A stretch of 16,940 nucleotides of DNA from an uncultured Atopobiaceae bacterium (GTDB taxonomy: Bacteria > Actinomycetota > Coriobacteriia > Coriobacteriales > Atopobiaceae): contig CALUJT010000279.1 in NCBI GenBank assembly GCA_944321005.1, forward strand, positions 1-16,940, written 5' to 3'. Below, piece by piece: positions 1 to 6,908 of this stretch; the stretch's first letter is position 1, and the number at the start of each line of letters is the position of its first letter. A program made the position numbers and the translations under genes. The notes beneath the pieces were generated by a model, which worked only from the letters and a program-made list of their open reading frames with translations, had not been told where the DNA came from and ran no database searches.

Positions 1-110
1 ACCGGGGCGGGCCGTGCCCTCCTTCCTTAACTGGACGCTATTCCGCTGTCAAAGTGCGCAAGAAATTGTACGTTACCAGTACAGACTGCGGAACGCTTTA
101 AGCGAGAGGT

Positions 111-326
111 TTAATTAGGAGAAGGGCGCGTTCGACGGGCGCTGCTCACCACTATTCGCTCGGTTCCGCCTGGACTTGGGCCCATCATCACGCATCTGGG
201 CCCGCCTGAAAGGATGCCCGCCTTGAGCGCACGAAGACTGTCGAGAAGGGAGTCGCTTGCTGCGACGAGCTCGGATAATGCCTTTCCTTCGAGTTCGGTG
301 ACAAGTGATTCCGGGAGCTGCATCAT
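111..326 (-). CDS. Small hypothetical protein, doubtful
   Basis: This 71-codon reading frame lies downstream of the 393-aa gene on the same strand. The first 40 residues look protein-like, an amphipathic leucine- and alanine-rich helical stretch (LVTELEGKALSEL and following). The C-terminal 30 residues are rich in Gly, Pro, Ser and Arg and look like non-coding or frameshifted sequence. Two consecutive ATG codons are possible starts, and neither has a convincing Shine-Dalgarno site. It may be the 5' part of a truncated gene that originally followed the 393-aa gene. I recognise no family. Bases 1-110 and 327-410 contain nothing I can name. Confidence 0.3.
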   Translation of the reverse strand: MMQLPESLVTELEGKALSELVAASDSLLDSLRALKAGILSGGPRCVMMGPSPGGTERIVVSSARRTRPSPN

Positions 327-410
327 GATTGGTTAGCTTTCTTGTTGTAGCGAGAAGAACTTGTTGCTGCCAGCTCCTGAGGGCGCAGGCGGGAGTCAGT
401 GTGCCGCCAG

Positions 411-1592
411 CTACTCCTCGCTTGGAAGGAGGTAAAGCGCACCCGAGTCGGCGGCAATAGCCATAGGCCTCTCGCGGAGCGACGCGAGCGATTCGACGCC
501 CTGCTGGAGCGGTAGCACCTCGGGCGAGCTCATCGTTCTGAGCCTCCCCAGCAGCGAGTCGGTGATACCCTCGTTGAACTTTCCAAGGTCCTCGCCAGCT
601 CCGGCGAGTGCGTCATCGACCGGTGTTAGTTCTCCGATGGGCGTCATCGAGAGCAGCCCGCCGAGCGTCTTGCCCGCCTCGGAGATTCCGCCCAGTATCG
701 CCGCGTCGAGAGAGGAGCGCGAGCTCGTCTCGACCGCTTCGTAGCACTCGGTGTAGAGCTCACGGTAGGCGACCCCGTGGGCAGAGATTCGCTCGGCGAC
801 GGAGCGCAGGTAGGCTGCGTCGGTGTTGCCGCTTAGCAGCGGCTCAAGGAACGATGCAAGGGCATTCGCATAGGTTGCTAGGCGGTATTCCGCGAGGTGG
901 TCGACGAGCTCTCCCAACCTAGCTTCCACCGCAGCGCGGACTTCAATGGGGCCGCCGGCGAGCTTTCTCCTAACTTGGGCGCGCTGGAGTGTCACGGCGG
1001 CGTCCGCCTGCTTCCTTACCTCGAGTACCTGTGCGTGTGCGCTCTGGAGGAAGGTCACATTCCCCCAGTTGAAGCGATAGTCCCGTGCGATGTCCGCGAG
1101 GGCCTGAAGAGCTCCCCTGAGCTCAGCCTTGTCGCGCTGGCGAAGATACTCGAACATCTCCTCCTGCGTGCGCTGGATCGAGTCGAGCTTCTGTGTGATG
1201 ACCATGAGGGCGGCGGCTATGGCGAGCGTTGCCGGGTCGAACGCAACGACGGGTGCCTGGGCGGCCTCGGCGACGTGGAGGCGCGCCTGGGCGAAACCCT
1301 TCTCGGGGTCTCGGTACGAGGCGAGGAGTCCCGTGCCGTCCTTGAATGCCTGGAGCACGGAGGGGGATAGGGGAGAGCCTGCGGCATCGGTCACCGTGAA
1401 GAGCACGGGCGCGGTAGCGGCGACGACGGCCGGCGCAATCGCCTCGGCGAGCGACGCAAGACCGGCGCCGAGCGCTGGGAGCTGGTCGAACGGGATGCGG
1501 AGGGCGTTGTTGTCCGCCTTGACTTCAATATCAGTGGGCACGAGCCCCAAAGCGAGCTCTCCCGGACGCTGAATCTGCTTGCCCTCTGACAT
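411..1592 (-). CDS. Conserved hypothetical protein with central coiled-coil segment
   Basis: The function is unknown. The protein has 393 aa. Residues 1-90 are rich in Ala, Leu and Pro, with hydrophobic stretches around 38-70. A segment starting FDPATLAIAAALMVI (about 118-132) runs into a charged helix (KLDSIQRTQEEMFEYLRQRDKAE and beyond, about 135-165) typical of a coiled coil. From memory, Firmicutes and Actinobacteria have a loosely similar family of unknown function with this order: hydrophobic helix, then IQETQ-type coiled coil, then a helical C-terminal half. A Gly-rich hydrophobic stretch (about 297-320) follows and could insert in or lie on a membrane. There is no signal peptide. The ATG start is preceded by a purine-rich stretch (GAGAGGACGGGG). 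The gene is single, with no operon partner except possibly the doubtful 71-aa frame downstream. Length and codon use support a real gene. No function is assigned. Confidence 0.8.
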   Translation of the reverse strand: MSEGKQIQRPGELALGLVPTDIEVKADNNALRIPFDQLPALGAGLASLAEAIAPAVVAATAPVLFTVTDAAGSPLSPSVLQAFKDGTGLLASYRDPEKGFAQARLHVAEAAQAPVVAFDPATLAIAAALMVITQKLDSIQRTQEEMFEYLRQRDKAELRGALQALADIARDYRFNWGNVTFLQSAHAQVLEVRKQADAAVTLQRAQVRRKLAGGPIEVRAAVEARLGELVDHLAEYRLATYANALASFLEPLLSGNTDAAYLRSVAERISAHGVAYRELYTECYEAVETSSRSSLDAAILGGISEAGKTLGGLLSMTPIGELTPVDDALAGAGEDLGKFNEGITDSLLGRLRTMSSPEVLPLQQGVESLASLRERPMAIAADSGALYLLPSEE

Positions 1593-1761
1593 TGCCCCGT
1601 CCTCTCACCAGCTGGCCGAGCCGATACAGTCATTCTACTCCCGAGAGATGAGGTCATAATTCAATGGATGGGGGGCAGATGACCTCTCTGCGTGTACGGG
1701 GTGGTTGGGCTTAACCCCTGCCTGCCTCGTGGCTCTGCTTGATCTTTTTGGCTTTGCTCCG

Positions 1762-1931
1762 ATGGACGTCTACCTTCTCATTGTGAACCTCGTGACGTTT
1801 GCCCTGCTCATTTTCGACAAGCTCCGGGCGGAGCAGAGGCGGGTGGACAAGTGGATTCCCGGGGGCTCCCAGCCATAACTGTTCTTCAGCTGGCACTTTT
1901 GCTCTACCTGAGGCTCGGGGGAATCCTCTAG
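1762..1931 (+). pseudogene. Decayed DUF1294 membrane-protein remnant
   Basis: From ATG 1762 the plus strand encodes YLLIVNLVTFALLIFDKLRA, followed by RRVDKWIP and a stop at 1876-1878. This matches the start of DUF1294 proteins, which carry a first membrane helix, then a D-K-x-x-A motif, then R-I-P. One base out of frame, the sequence continues as TVLQLALLLYLRLGGIL and stops at 1929-1931, resembling the second DUF1294 helix. The pieces fit a short membrane protein of unknown function that has been frameshifted and lost its 3' end. The stretch 1593-1955 has no other gene I can support. The call rests on remembered family wording, so it is tentative. Confidence 0.4.
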
Positions 1932-1946
1932 TCCTATCGCTAGGAC
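1931..1946. repeat. Short perfect inverted repeat
   Basis: GTCCTA and TAGGAC form a perfect 6-bp stem around the loop TCGC. The stem starts 10 bases beyond the stop codon of the minus-strand lipoprotein gene. It could act as a weak terminator, but no T-run follows on either strand. Confidence 0.25.
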
Positions 1947-1955
1947 AGAGCGGTG

Positions 1956-2576
1956 CTAATCCTCTGAACTAACCACGGGTCCATCAATCCACCTAACGGT
2001 ATATTCCTCGCCCATGAGCTCGCCAACGTTCTTGACGTAGGACTCGAGCATGCTCTTTGCGCGCTCCCTTGCTTGGCTCTTAAGGGTGTCGTCCTGGTCT
2101 GCCGCCGCCCGCATTTCGCTCTGTGCGTTACCGAGTATCTCGGTTTTCTCCTCGGTAGTGAATCCAGTCATGAAGCCTGTCTCAATGACGGGGTCGGAAA
2201 TCGAGCTCTCATTGACGTTTACGTCTAGAATCTCAGCTTGGGGGAGAGTGATGCTGACGACGTTGGATTGGTCGGGGCCGGAGATGCTCACCTGGGATAC
2301 GTCAACACCCATCTCGACGATCCCGCTGTACTCAAACCAGATTTGCTTGTACCCACTTTCGAAAAACCAGGCAAATGGGCCGTTTGCCTGTTGCTCAGCG
2401 CGCGCGACATTGTGATAGTAGACCTCGAGGGTGGAGAGCTCGCAGATATATCCTGCGTTCGAGAAGCTCGGATCTGGCTTTGTCTCCTCAGGGGCACATC
2501 CGGGGAGGCAGAGCAGAAGTGTTGTGAGGCACGCTGCTGATGCAATTCTCTTCCAGGTTGCGCCGCTACTCCTCAT
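1956..2576 (-). CDS. DUF4230 lipoprotein
   Basis: This 206-aa protein has a type II signal peptide: a basic N-terminus, a hydrophobic core (about 11-24) and the lipobox LPGC with Cys27 as the predicted lipidated residue. It is expected on the outer face of the cytoplasmic membrane. The mature part matches DUF4230: an aromatic YSGIVEMGVDVSQV strand, an ITLPQAEILDVNV strand, then a charged helix (TLKSQARERAKSMLESYVK, about 165-183) and a final strand ending TVRW. The family has no assigned biochemical activity. The start at 2576 is chosen because it gives the lipobox an ideal signal peptide and has GAGGAGG six bases upstream. A longer frame to 2849 is only the shadow of the upstream gene. The start overlaps the end of the upstream DUF4230 gene by 11 bases, so the two are translationally coupled. 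Confidence 0.85.
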   Translation of the reverse strand: MRSSGATWKRIASAACLTTLLLCLPGCAPEETKPDPSFSNAGYICELSTLEVYYHNVARAEQQANGPFAWFFESGYKQIWFEYSGIVEMGVDVSQVSISGPDQSNVVSITLPQAEILDVNVNESSISDPVIETGFMTGFTTEEKTEILGNAQSEMRAAADQDDTLKSQARERAKSMLESYVKNVGELMGEEYTVRWIDGPVVSSED

Positions 2577-3417
2577 TGGTGGCCTCCTCGGACGGCTGCG
2601 CGCTGCTGCTCTCAACGTCATTGGTGGAATCCTGGGAATCTTCTGGCCAGACGAGTTCGTAACCCTTGTTCTCAAGGAGCGGGAGCGTAAGCGCCTGTAT
2701 GGCGCTTTCAAGGTTGATCTTTGCGGTACGGTAGATGTCTCCCTGGCTCTCAATTTCAGCGCGGGCGTCTTCCTTGCAGATGCTAATGATGTCCTTGAGC
2801 TCGAGGTTCGGGTTCCTTGGGATGTAGTCAAAAGACGATTCGTCAACACTCGGGTCGTAGATTGTAATCTCCGGAAGGACGGGGGTGACCGTCATTTCGT
2901 CATTGTCGATACTGAATGTAACGGCAGTGAGATCAATGCCCGCCCTAACCGTCGAGGCGTAGTAGATTCTCTGAGTGATGTTTCCGTTGTCGTCCTTGAT
3001 TTCGGCGATTCCGTTGTAGACGTACTCTGCCGTAGAGAGCTTGCTGATGCTAACGACCTTCTCAAGCTCCGACGTCGAGAGATACTTTAGCCCCTCGCCG
3101 CTCCGCAGCATACCGGGAAGGGCGAGGATGCAAAACCCGATAAGAACGCCGACGCAGATGAGTACTCCCACCAGGCGCTTTGGGGTCAATAGTCCGGAGA
3201 GCGCCTCGTTACGCGCTTTGCGTCGGCGTGTCCGCTCATCCTTGCCCTTTGACTTACGCCTCTCACGCTCTAAGCGAGCCTCCGCCTCGCTCGCTTTCCT
3301 CCGAGCCTCATAGACCCTTTCCTCGCTGAGAGGGTCACGTTCTGTTGTCTTTGCCGAATTGACACCGTGCCCATCGGCTCGCGTATCGTTTTCCGACATC
3401 TGCATGTCGTCTCGCAT
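2566..3417 (-). CDS. Membrane-anchored DUF4230 protein
   Basis: The protein has 283 aa. Residues 1-80 are charged, very rich in Arg, Lys and Glu, and presumably cytosolic. A single membrane helix follows at about 81-104 (RLVGVLICVGVLIGFCILAL). The DUF4230 domain at about 110-260 shows the family pattern: KLSTAEYVYNGIAEI, then a V-R-A-G-I-D-L strand, a TPVLPEITIY strand, a basic/acidic helix carrying ARAEIESQGDIY, and a C-terminal GYELVW strand. An acidic Ser/Glu tail ends the protein. The domain should face outwards. ATG 3417 has GAGG seven bases upstream; ATG codons at residues 5 and 7 are alternatives. It forms a two-gene operon with the DUF4230 lipoprotein downstream (11-base overlap). Function is unknown; the pair may form a surface complex. 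Confidence 0.85.
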   Translation of the reverse strand: MRDDMQMSENDTRADGHGVNSAKTTERDPLSEERVYEARRKASEAEARLERERRKSKGKDERTRRRKARNEALSGLLTPKRLVGVLICVGVLIGFCILALPGMLRSGEGLKYLSTSELEKVVSISKLSTAEYVYNGIAEIKDDNGNITQRIYYASTVRAGIDLTAVTFSIDNDEMTVTPVLPEITIYDPSVDESSFDYIPRNPNLELKDIISICKEDARAEIESQGDIYRTAKINLESAIQALTLPLLENKGYELVWPEDSQDSTNDVESSSAQPSEEATNEE

Positions 3418-3461
3418 CGTTGACCTCGCATTACGCTGTCTTAAGCGAACCTTAAATAAAA

Positions 3462-3467
3462 ACTATA
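3462..3467 (-). promoter_or_regulatory. Candidate -10 box for the DUF4230 operon
   Basis: Read on the minus strand the hexamer is TATAGT (5 of 6 to the consensus), about 45 bases upstream of the DUF4230 start. It lies in a locally AT-rich patch of a GC-rich region. No good -35 box is seen at 16-18 bases, so this is only a candidate. Confidence 0.3.
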
Positions 3468-3577
3468 GCGCGCTTCTCGCGACTTGCCGAGCAGGTGTTG
3501 GGATTACGGCATCAAATCCAGTCGGAAATCTGCTCGGGCTCGCTCGCCCTCTCATTCTTCTCTCTGCAGTACTGGGC

Positions 3578-3606
3578 TTGCCCCAAGGCGTGACTGAAAA
3601 GATAAT
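3578..3606 (+). promoter_or_regulatory. Sigma70-type promoter for the 602-aa gene
   Basis: TTGCCC (3578-3583, 4 of 6) and GATAAT (3601-3606, 5 of 6) are separated by exactly 17 bases. They lie about 35-40 bases ahead of the start codon, leaving a short leader with a G-rich ribosome-binding stretch at 3631-3637. Confidence 0.55.
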
Positions 3607-3641
3607 CAGAATTACGGCCGTCTGTGGCTCCGGGGGGATGA

Positions 3642-5450
3642 GTGGATATGCGACTCGAGAACGAGCAGCTTCACTATCGGGCAAGGTTTGAGGTCTTTCC
3701 CTACGACACTCAGAACCCAGCCATGCCCAAGATTCTGCAAATACTCTGGGATTGGCTCCGAAACAAGGAGAGGCGACGCAAAGACGGTGGAGTGCTCGGC
3801 ATCCTCTCGGCGGCAGGAGCTCGTGACGCGTTCTTCGACGGGAGTCTCGAGACTAACTATTCCGGTGAGCTGAATGCCGAGAGTCAAACGAGGCTCGCAA
3901 TCGATGCCTTCGCGTCTGAGAAGGATGGTCGAACCCTCTGGGCTATGGAGTATGACGAGCCTGACTCAAAGGTTTGGTTCAGGCACTGGCACACGCGTGT
4001 GGGGCTTTCGGGAAGTGGCTCGGGTTCCTGCTTGGTCAATGTGAGGATTACCTACTACACGCTTCCGGACTATGTTGGCAGTCCGGGTTTGGTCCCGTTT
4101 GCGAACGTTCCCAACTTTGTTAGGGAGATCGTTGAATTAGGTGCATATCAGTCATGTGTCGGCGAGACGGTCCTCAATCGCGAAGAGACCTACCTCACCA
4201 GCGATAACATCGACGATGAGTTCACGAGTAACCTCCTGAGCGAGCAGAGGGAACTCCCCCTCGTGCTCATGTGCACTGACGAGAGTGGGGCGACTCCTGT
4301 CTGGGACGCTACGGATCTTGCGAAGAAGCTCGTCGGCATGGCCAACGTCTATGTGGCCGATTGGCGAGACAACGAGGTGAGAGAGCGTTTCCGCGAGCTC
4401 TTCCCTAGAGACACTCCGGCATTTCTGTATAGATGCGGAGCGTCGATGCTTAGGATCTATCGCCCGGATATCGATCTCTCCGATTCCAGCGGCTGGCGTG
4501 CCCACGTTTTCTTTCCCAAGGAGCGCATCGACCATTACTGCCAGCGCGGGCAGAACGAGTTCGTTGACACTCTGAGCCGGGGTCTCGGGAGGAGTATCAC
4601 GAAGGGTGAGTCTGACATTCTCGAGCCGGGCGACGTCGAGTGGGTACGGAGCAACAGAGCATCCGAGGAACTGTCGAGGCGCCTCGAGGAGATGAGGGCC
4701 AACAGTCTAGTTGGAAAGCCGGTGGAGGAGGCTGCCGGAACTGGTAAGGAGCGGATAGAGGCGCTGGAGAGGGAGCTGAGGGAGAGTCAGTGGTTCCTCC
4801 AAGAATACGAGAAGGATAACGCGACGCTCAGGGGAACGACCTTCAAGCTCAAGGCGGAGAACGACGAGCTCAACAGTGAGAACTCGGTTCTGAAGTATCG
4901 GCTTAGCTCTGCCGAGGATCGAGCGGATTCCCTCGAGGCGGAGATTGGCGAGATGAAGGGCGCGCTTGCGGCGATCAACGCGCTCGACCGCATGCCCTCG
5001 GGCCTCGTTGAGCTGCTTGACCTCGCAGTGAGCATCTGGCCCTCTCGGATTGTGATACTTGATGACGCTAAGTCGTCTGCGCGGTCGTTCAATGGAGACC
5101 TTAATGAGGAGTGGCAAATAATTAGAAGCGTCGCCACGGTGCTCTGGTCACTCTACTTTGATGACGATGTTATGTCCTGCGACGTGGCGAATGAGTATAG
5201 GGCCAGGTCGGGGTACGAGCTCGCCTTGACCGAAAAGAAGCTGACTAAGGCCGACTCGAAGAAGATGAGCGAGAGGCGTCGGTGGTACAAGGGCGCAGAG
5301 ATTGACATCACACCTCATATCAAGGGGAGGGAGAAGAATCCCAAGTTTGCCTTCCGCCTCCATTATTACGTCGATAGAGATGGCAGAAGAATCGTCATTG
5401 GACATTGCGGGGCGCATCTCACTACCGCTGGAACACAGAAGCTAAACTGA
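3642..5450 (+). CDS. Three-part protein: N-terminal domain, coiled coil, small C-terminal domain
   Basis: I cannot name this 602-aa protein. Residues 1-330 form a folded region with strands such as SCLVNVRITYYTLP and a segment starting LPLVLMCTDESG, followed by DLAKKLVGMANVYVADW and a later MLRIYRP. I recall this order from long uncharacterised bacterial proteins near restriction genes. Residues about 330-445 form a heptad-rich, Glu/Lys/Leu coiled coil. Residues about 548-602 form a compact domain with WYKGAEIDITPHIKGR, RLHYYVD and IVIGHCGAHL. A similar strand-rich tail ends other proteins of this type and might have a RelE-like fold; that is a guess. Start codons are GTG 3642 or ATG 3648; the G-run at 3632-3637 lies 4 or 10 bases upstream. 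The gene stands alone and diverges from the DUF4230 operon. No signal peptide or membrane helix is seen. Confidence 0.8.
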   Translation: MDMRLENEQLHYRARFEVFPYDTQNPAMPKILQILWDWLRNKERRRKDGGVLGILSAAGARDAFFDGSLETNYSGELNAESQTRLAIDAFASEKDGRTLWAMEYDEPDSKVWFRHWHTRVGLSGSGSGSCLVNVRITYYTLPDYVGSPGLVPFANVPNFVREIVELGAYQSCVGETVLNREETYLTSDNIDDEFTSNLLSEQRELPLVLMCTDESGATPVWDATDLAKKLVGMANVYVADWRDNEVRERFRELFPRDTPAFLYRCGASMLRIYRPDIDLSDSSGWRAHVFFPKERIDHYCQRGQNEFVDTLSRGLGRSITKGESDILEPGDVEWVRSNRASEELSRRLEEMRANSLVGKPVEEAAGTGKERIEALERELRESQWFLQEYEKDNATLRGTTFKLKAENDELNSENSVLKYRLSSAEDRADSLEAEIGEMKGALAAINALDRMPSGLVELLDLAVSIWPSRIVILDDAKSSARSFNGDLNEEWQIIRSVATVLWSLYFDDDVMSCDVANEYRARSGYELALTEKKLTKADSKKMSERRRWYKGAEIDITPHIKGREKNPKFAFRLHYYVDRDGRRIVIGHCGAHLTTAGTQKLN

Positions 5451-5490
5451 GTGTCCAGCCTTAGATCAATCTGTTCTCTTGGCTTGCGTG

Positions 5491-5525
5491 CAGGGGATGC
5501 ATGAGAAAACGCTAGCAGTCCCCTG
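5491..5525. repeat. Imperfect hairpin downstream of the 602-aa gene
   Basis: CAGGGGATGC pairs with GCAGTCCCCTG around a 14-base loop, with one bulged G: seven plus three base pairs. It sits 40 bases after the stop of the 602-aa gene. It may help end transcription, but only a mixed C/T/A tract follows, not a clear T-run. Confidence 0.3.
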
Positions 5526-5652
5526 ACTCACTCCTTATTACAATTCGCTTTTCGAAACCTAGGGTACAGCGCTGAGATGGATGCTAACCGGCTATCTCTC
5601 TGTGAGACAAGCTTGACTGCAGGAACAAATCTATGTTGGCCGCTTTACTCAT

Positions 5653-6440
5653 TCACGTGCGCTGCTCGAAGACGCAGTCGTTGTGGTAGTGAATGCAATC
5701 GAGGCTCGGCCAAGTTGACTCGTCGCTTCCCAGTAGGGAGATCTTCCTCCCTTCGAAAGCGTAGAGCCATTGGTCGTTCGTGGGCGTGTGCGGTACGTGC
5801 GAGGAGACCACGACGCGGTAGCGGTCGTCGAGCGTGACGAGGCCGCGGTCGAAGGCTCGGTCATGCAGCGCGTTCAGCAGGAGGCCGTTCGACGACATGA
5901 GTCGCTCGCTCGGCGTGGCCGCCGCCCATGGCTTGATGTGGCTCGCCGTGAGGAGGGCGGGAATGTCTATGCCCGAGAGGCAGCAGGTGCCGCCGTAGTT
6001 GGCAAGAAGCACGTTGCGGAATTAGTCCTGGTTGACGCGCGTGCGAACCCGCTCGACGCGTTCCAACCCGAGCTGCTTCTCCGTGGGTGGGCGAGAAGAA
6101 CCGGGGCTCTCAATCTCGCCGTCGTAGGAGATTTGGATCCCGATTTGCTCGAGTTCCCATATCGCCTCGGACATGGTCTCGTCCGGGTTGGCAAGGTACT
6201 CGTTTATGACCTGTCGGTCCATACCAGCGGTGTTGGTGAAGCCGAGACCAGTTCGGTTTGGGTCGCACGCCTTGAGGTTGGCAATCTTGAAGCAGGCAGC
6301 AGACTCTGTGCGTCCGATCTCTCTGGCAAGAAGCTGGATCTCGGCATCGTTATCGTCCCAGTTCTTTCGGGAAAGGGAGGGCACAGGTAGAAGGCGAGCG
6401 CCATGAGGGTCTCTTGACGTGACCAGTTCCTGCGGGACAT
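5653..6440 (-). pseudogene. HNH_2 endonuclease gene broken by a frameshift and a stop
   Basis: The gene starts at ATG 6440 (AGGAGG five bases upstream) with SRRNWSRQETLMALAFYL. After about 20 codons the reading frame moves by one base, between about 6360 and 6385. It continues as EIQLLAREIGRTESAACFKIANLKA, the usual N-terminal domain of this family. The same frame then meets an in-frame TAA at 6022-6024 and carries on directly as FRNVLLANYGGTCCLSGI. After that come ASHIKPW and NALHDRAFDRGL, the HNH_2 (PF13391) core, ending at 5653. The total of 788 bases is one short of 263 codons, matching a single-base loss plus one nonsense change. Intact relatives are nucleases often linked to restriction systems. 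An active protein is unlikely unless both lesions are sequencing errors. Confidence 0.85.
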
Positions 6441-6564
6441 CGTTCCTCCTCTCATCTGCGCCTAGGATACCAGGTGCGGACGGCAACGCGTTTGTGTCTA
6501 TCTCCTGCGCTCACTGTTGTCTGCTACCGTTTAGTTGTCCCTAATACTCTTCTAGGAGCCCACC

Positions 6565-6900
6565 ATGATCTTCTCGGACGTCCAGCACGAGGCCCTTGCA
6601 TTTCGCGACGAGCGCGACTGGCTGCAGTTTCACAACCCCAAAGACCTTGCCATCTCAATCGCGCTCGAGGCGGCGGAGCTCCTCGAGTGCTTTCAGTGGA
6701 GTGGTGCCGACCTTGATCCGTCTGATGCCAAGGAACGAATCCGTGAGGAGCTCGCCGACGTCATGATGTACTGCATCTATCTCGCAGACGTCGAGGGGAT
6801 AGACATCCCGGTAGCGTTGCACGACAAGATCAAACGCAACGCCGAGCACTATCCCGCCGATAAGGCAATTGGTTCGGCCAAGAAGTACACGGAGCTTTAG
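6565..6900 (+). CDS. MazG-like nucleotide pyrophosphohydrolase
   Basis: This 111-aa protein matches the short MazG-like, all-alpha NTP pyrophosphatase family (dCTP pyrophosphatase type), which splits nucleoside triphosphates into monophosphate and pyrophosphate. The metal-binding pattern is present: E35-x2-E38 with E41 (LEAAELLECFQW) and E62-x2-D65 (REELADVMMYCIYLAD). Length is normal for the single-domain form. The ATG start has AGGAG six bases upstream. The gene converges on the GIY-YIG/DUF2075 gene with eight bases between the stop codons. I recall this protein class beside DUF2075 genes in other genomes, which suggests a functional link such as nucleotide depletion or clean-up during phage infection. 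The substrate cannot be read from the sequence. Confidence 0.9.
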   Translation: MIFSDVQHEALAFRDERDWLQFHNPKDLAISIALEAAELLECFQWSGADLDPSDAKERIREELADVMMYCIYLADVEGIDIPVALHDKIKRNAEHYPADKAIGSAKKYTEL

Positions 6901-6908
6901 GATCCGGC

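Noticed and set aside
1711..1896. 61-codon minus-strand frame
   Set aside because: It has no ribosome site or protein-like pattern, and the plus strand here reads as DUF1294.
1956..2849. Long 297-codon minus-strand frame
   Set aside because: The first 91 codons lie antiparallel-free within the upstream DUF4230 gene in another frame and are Arg/Ser-rich shadow sequence. The real start is 2576, which has a ribosome site and a lipoprotein signal peptide.
6355..6390. Programmed frameshift in the HNH_2 gene
   Set aside because: No X-XXY-YYZ slippery heptamer in the needed frame was found, and the second lesion (in-frame TAA at 6022-6024) points to simple decay.
6530..6552. TAATAC at about 6542 as promoter for the MazG-like gene
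   Set aside because: The only matching -35 lies 19 bases away, and the transcript would begin within the ribosome-binding site.
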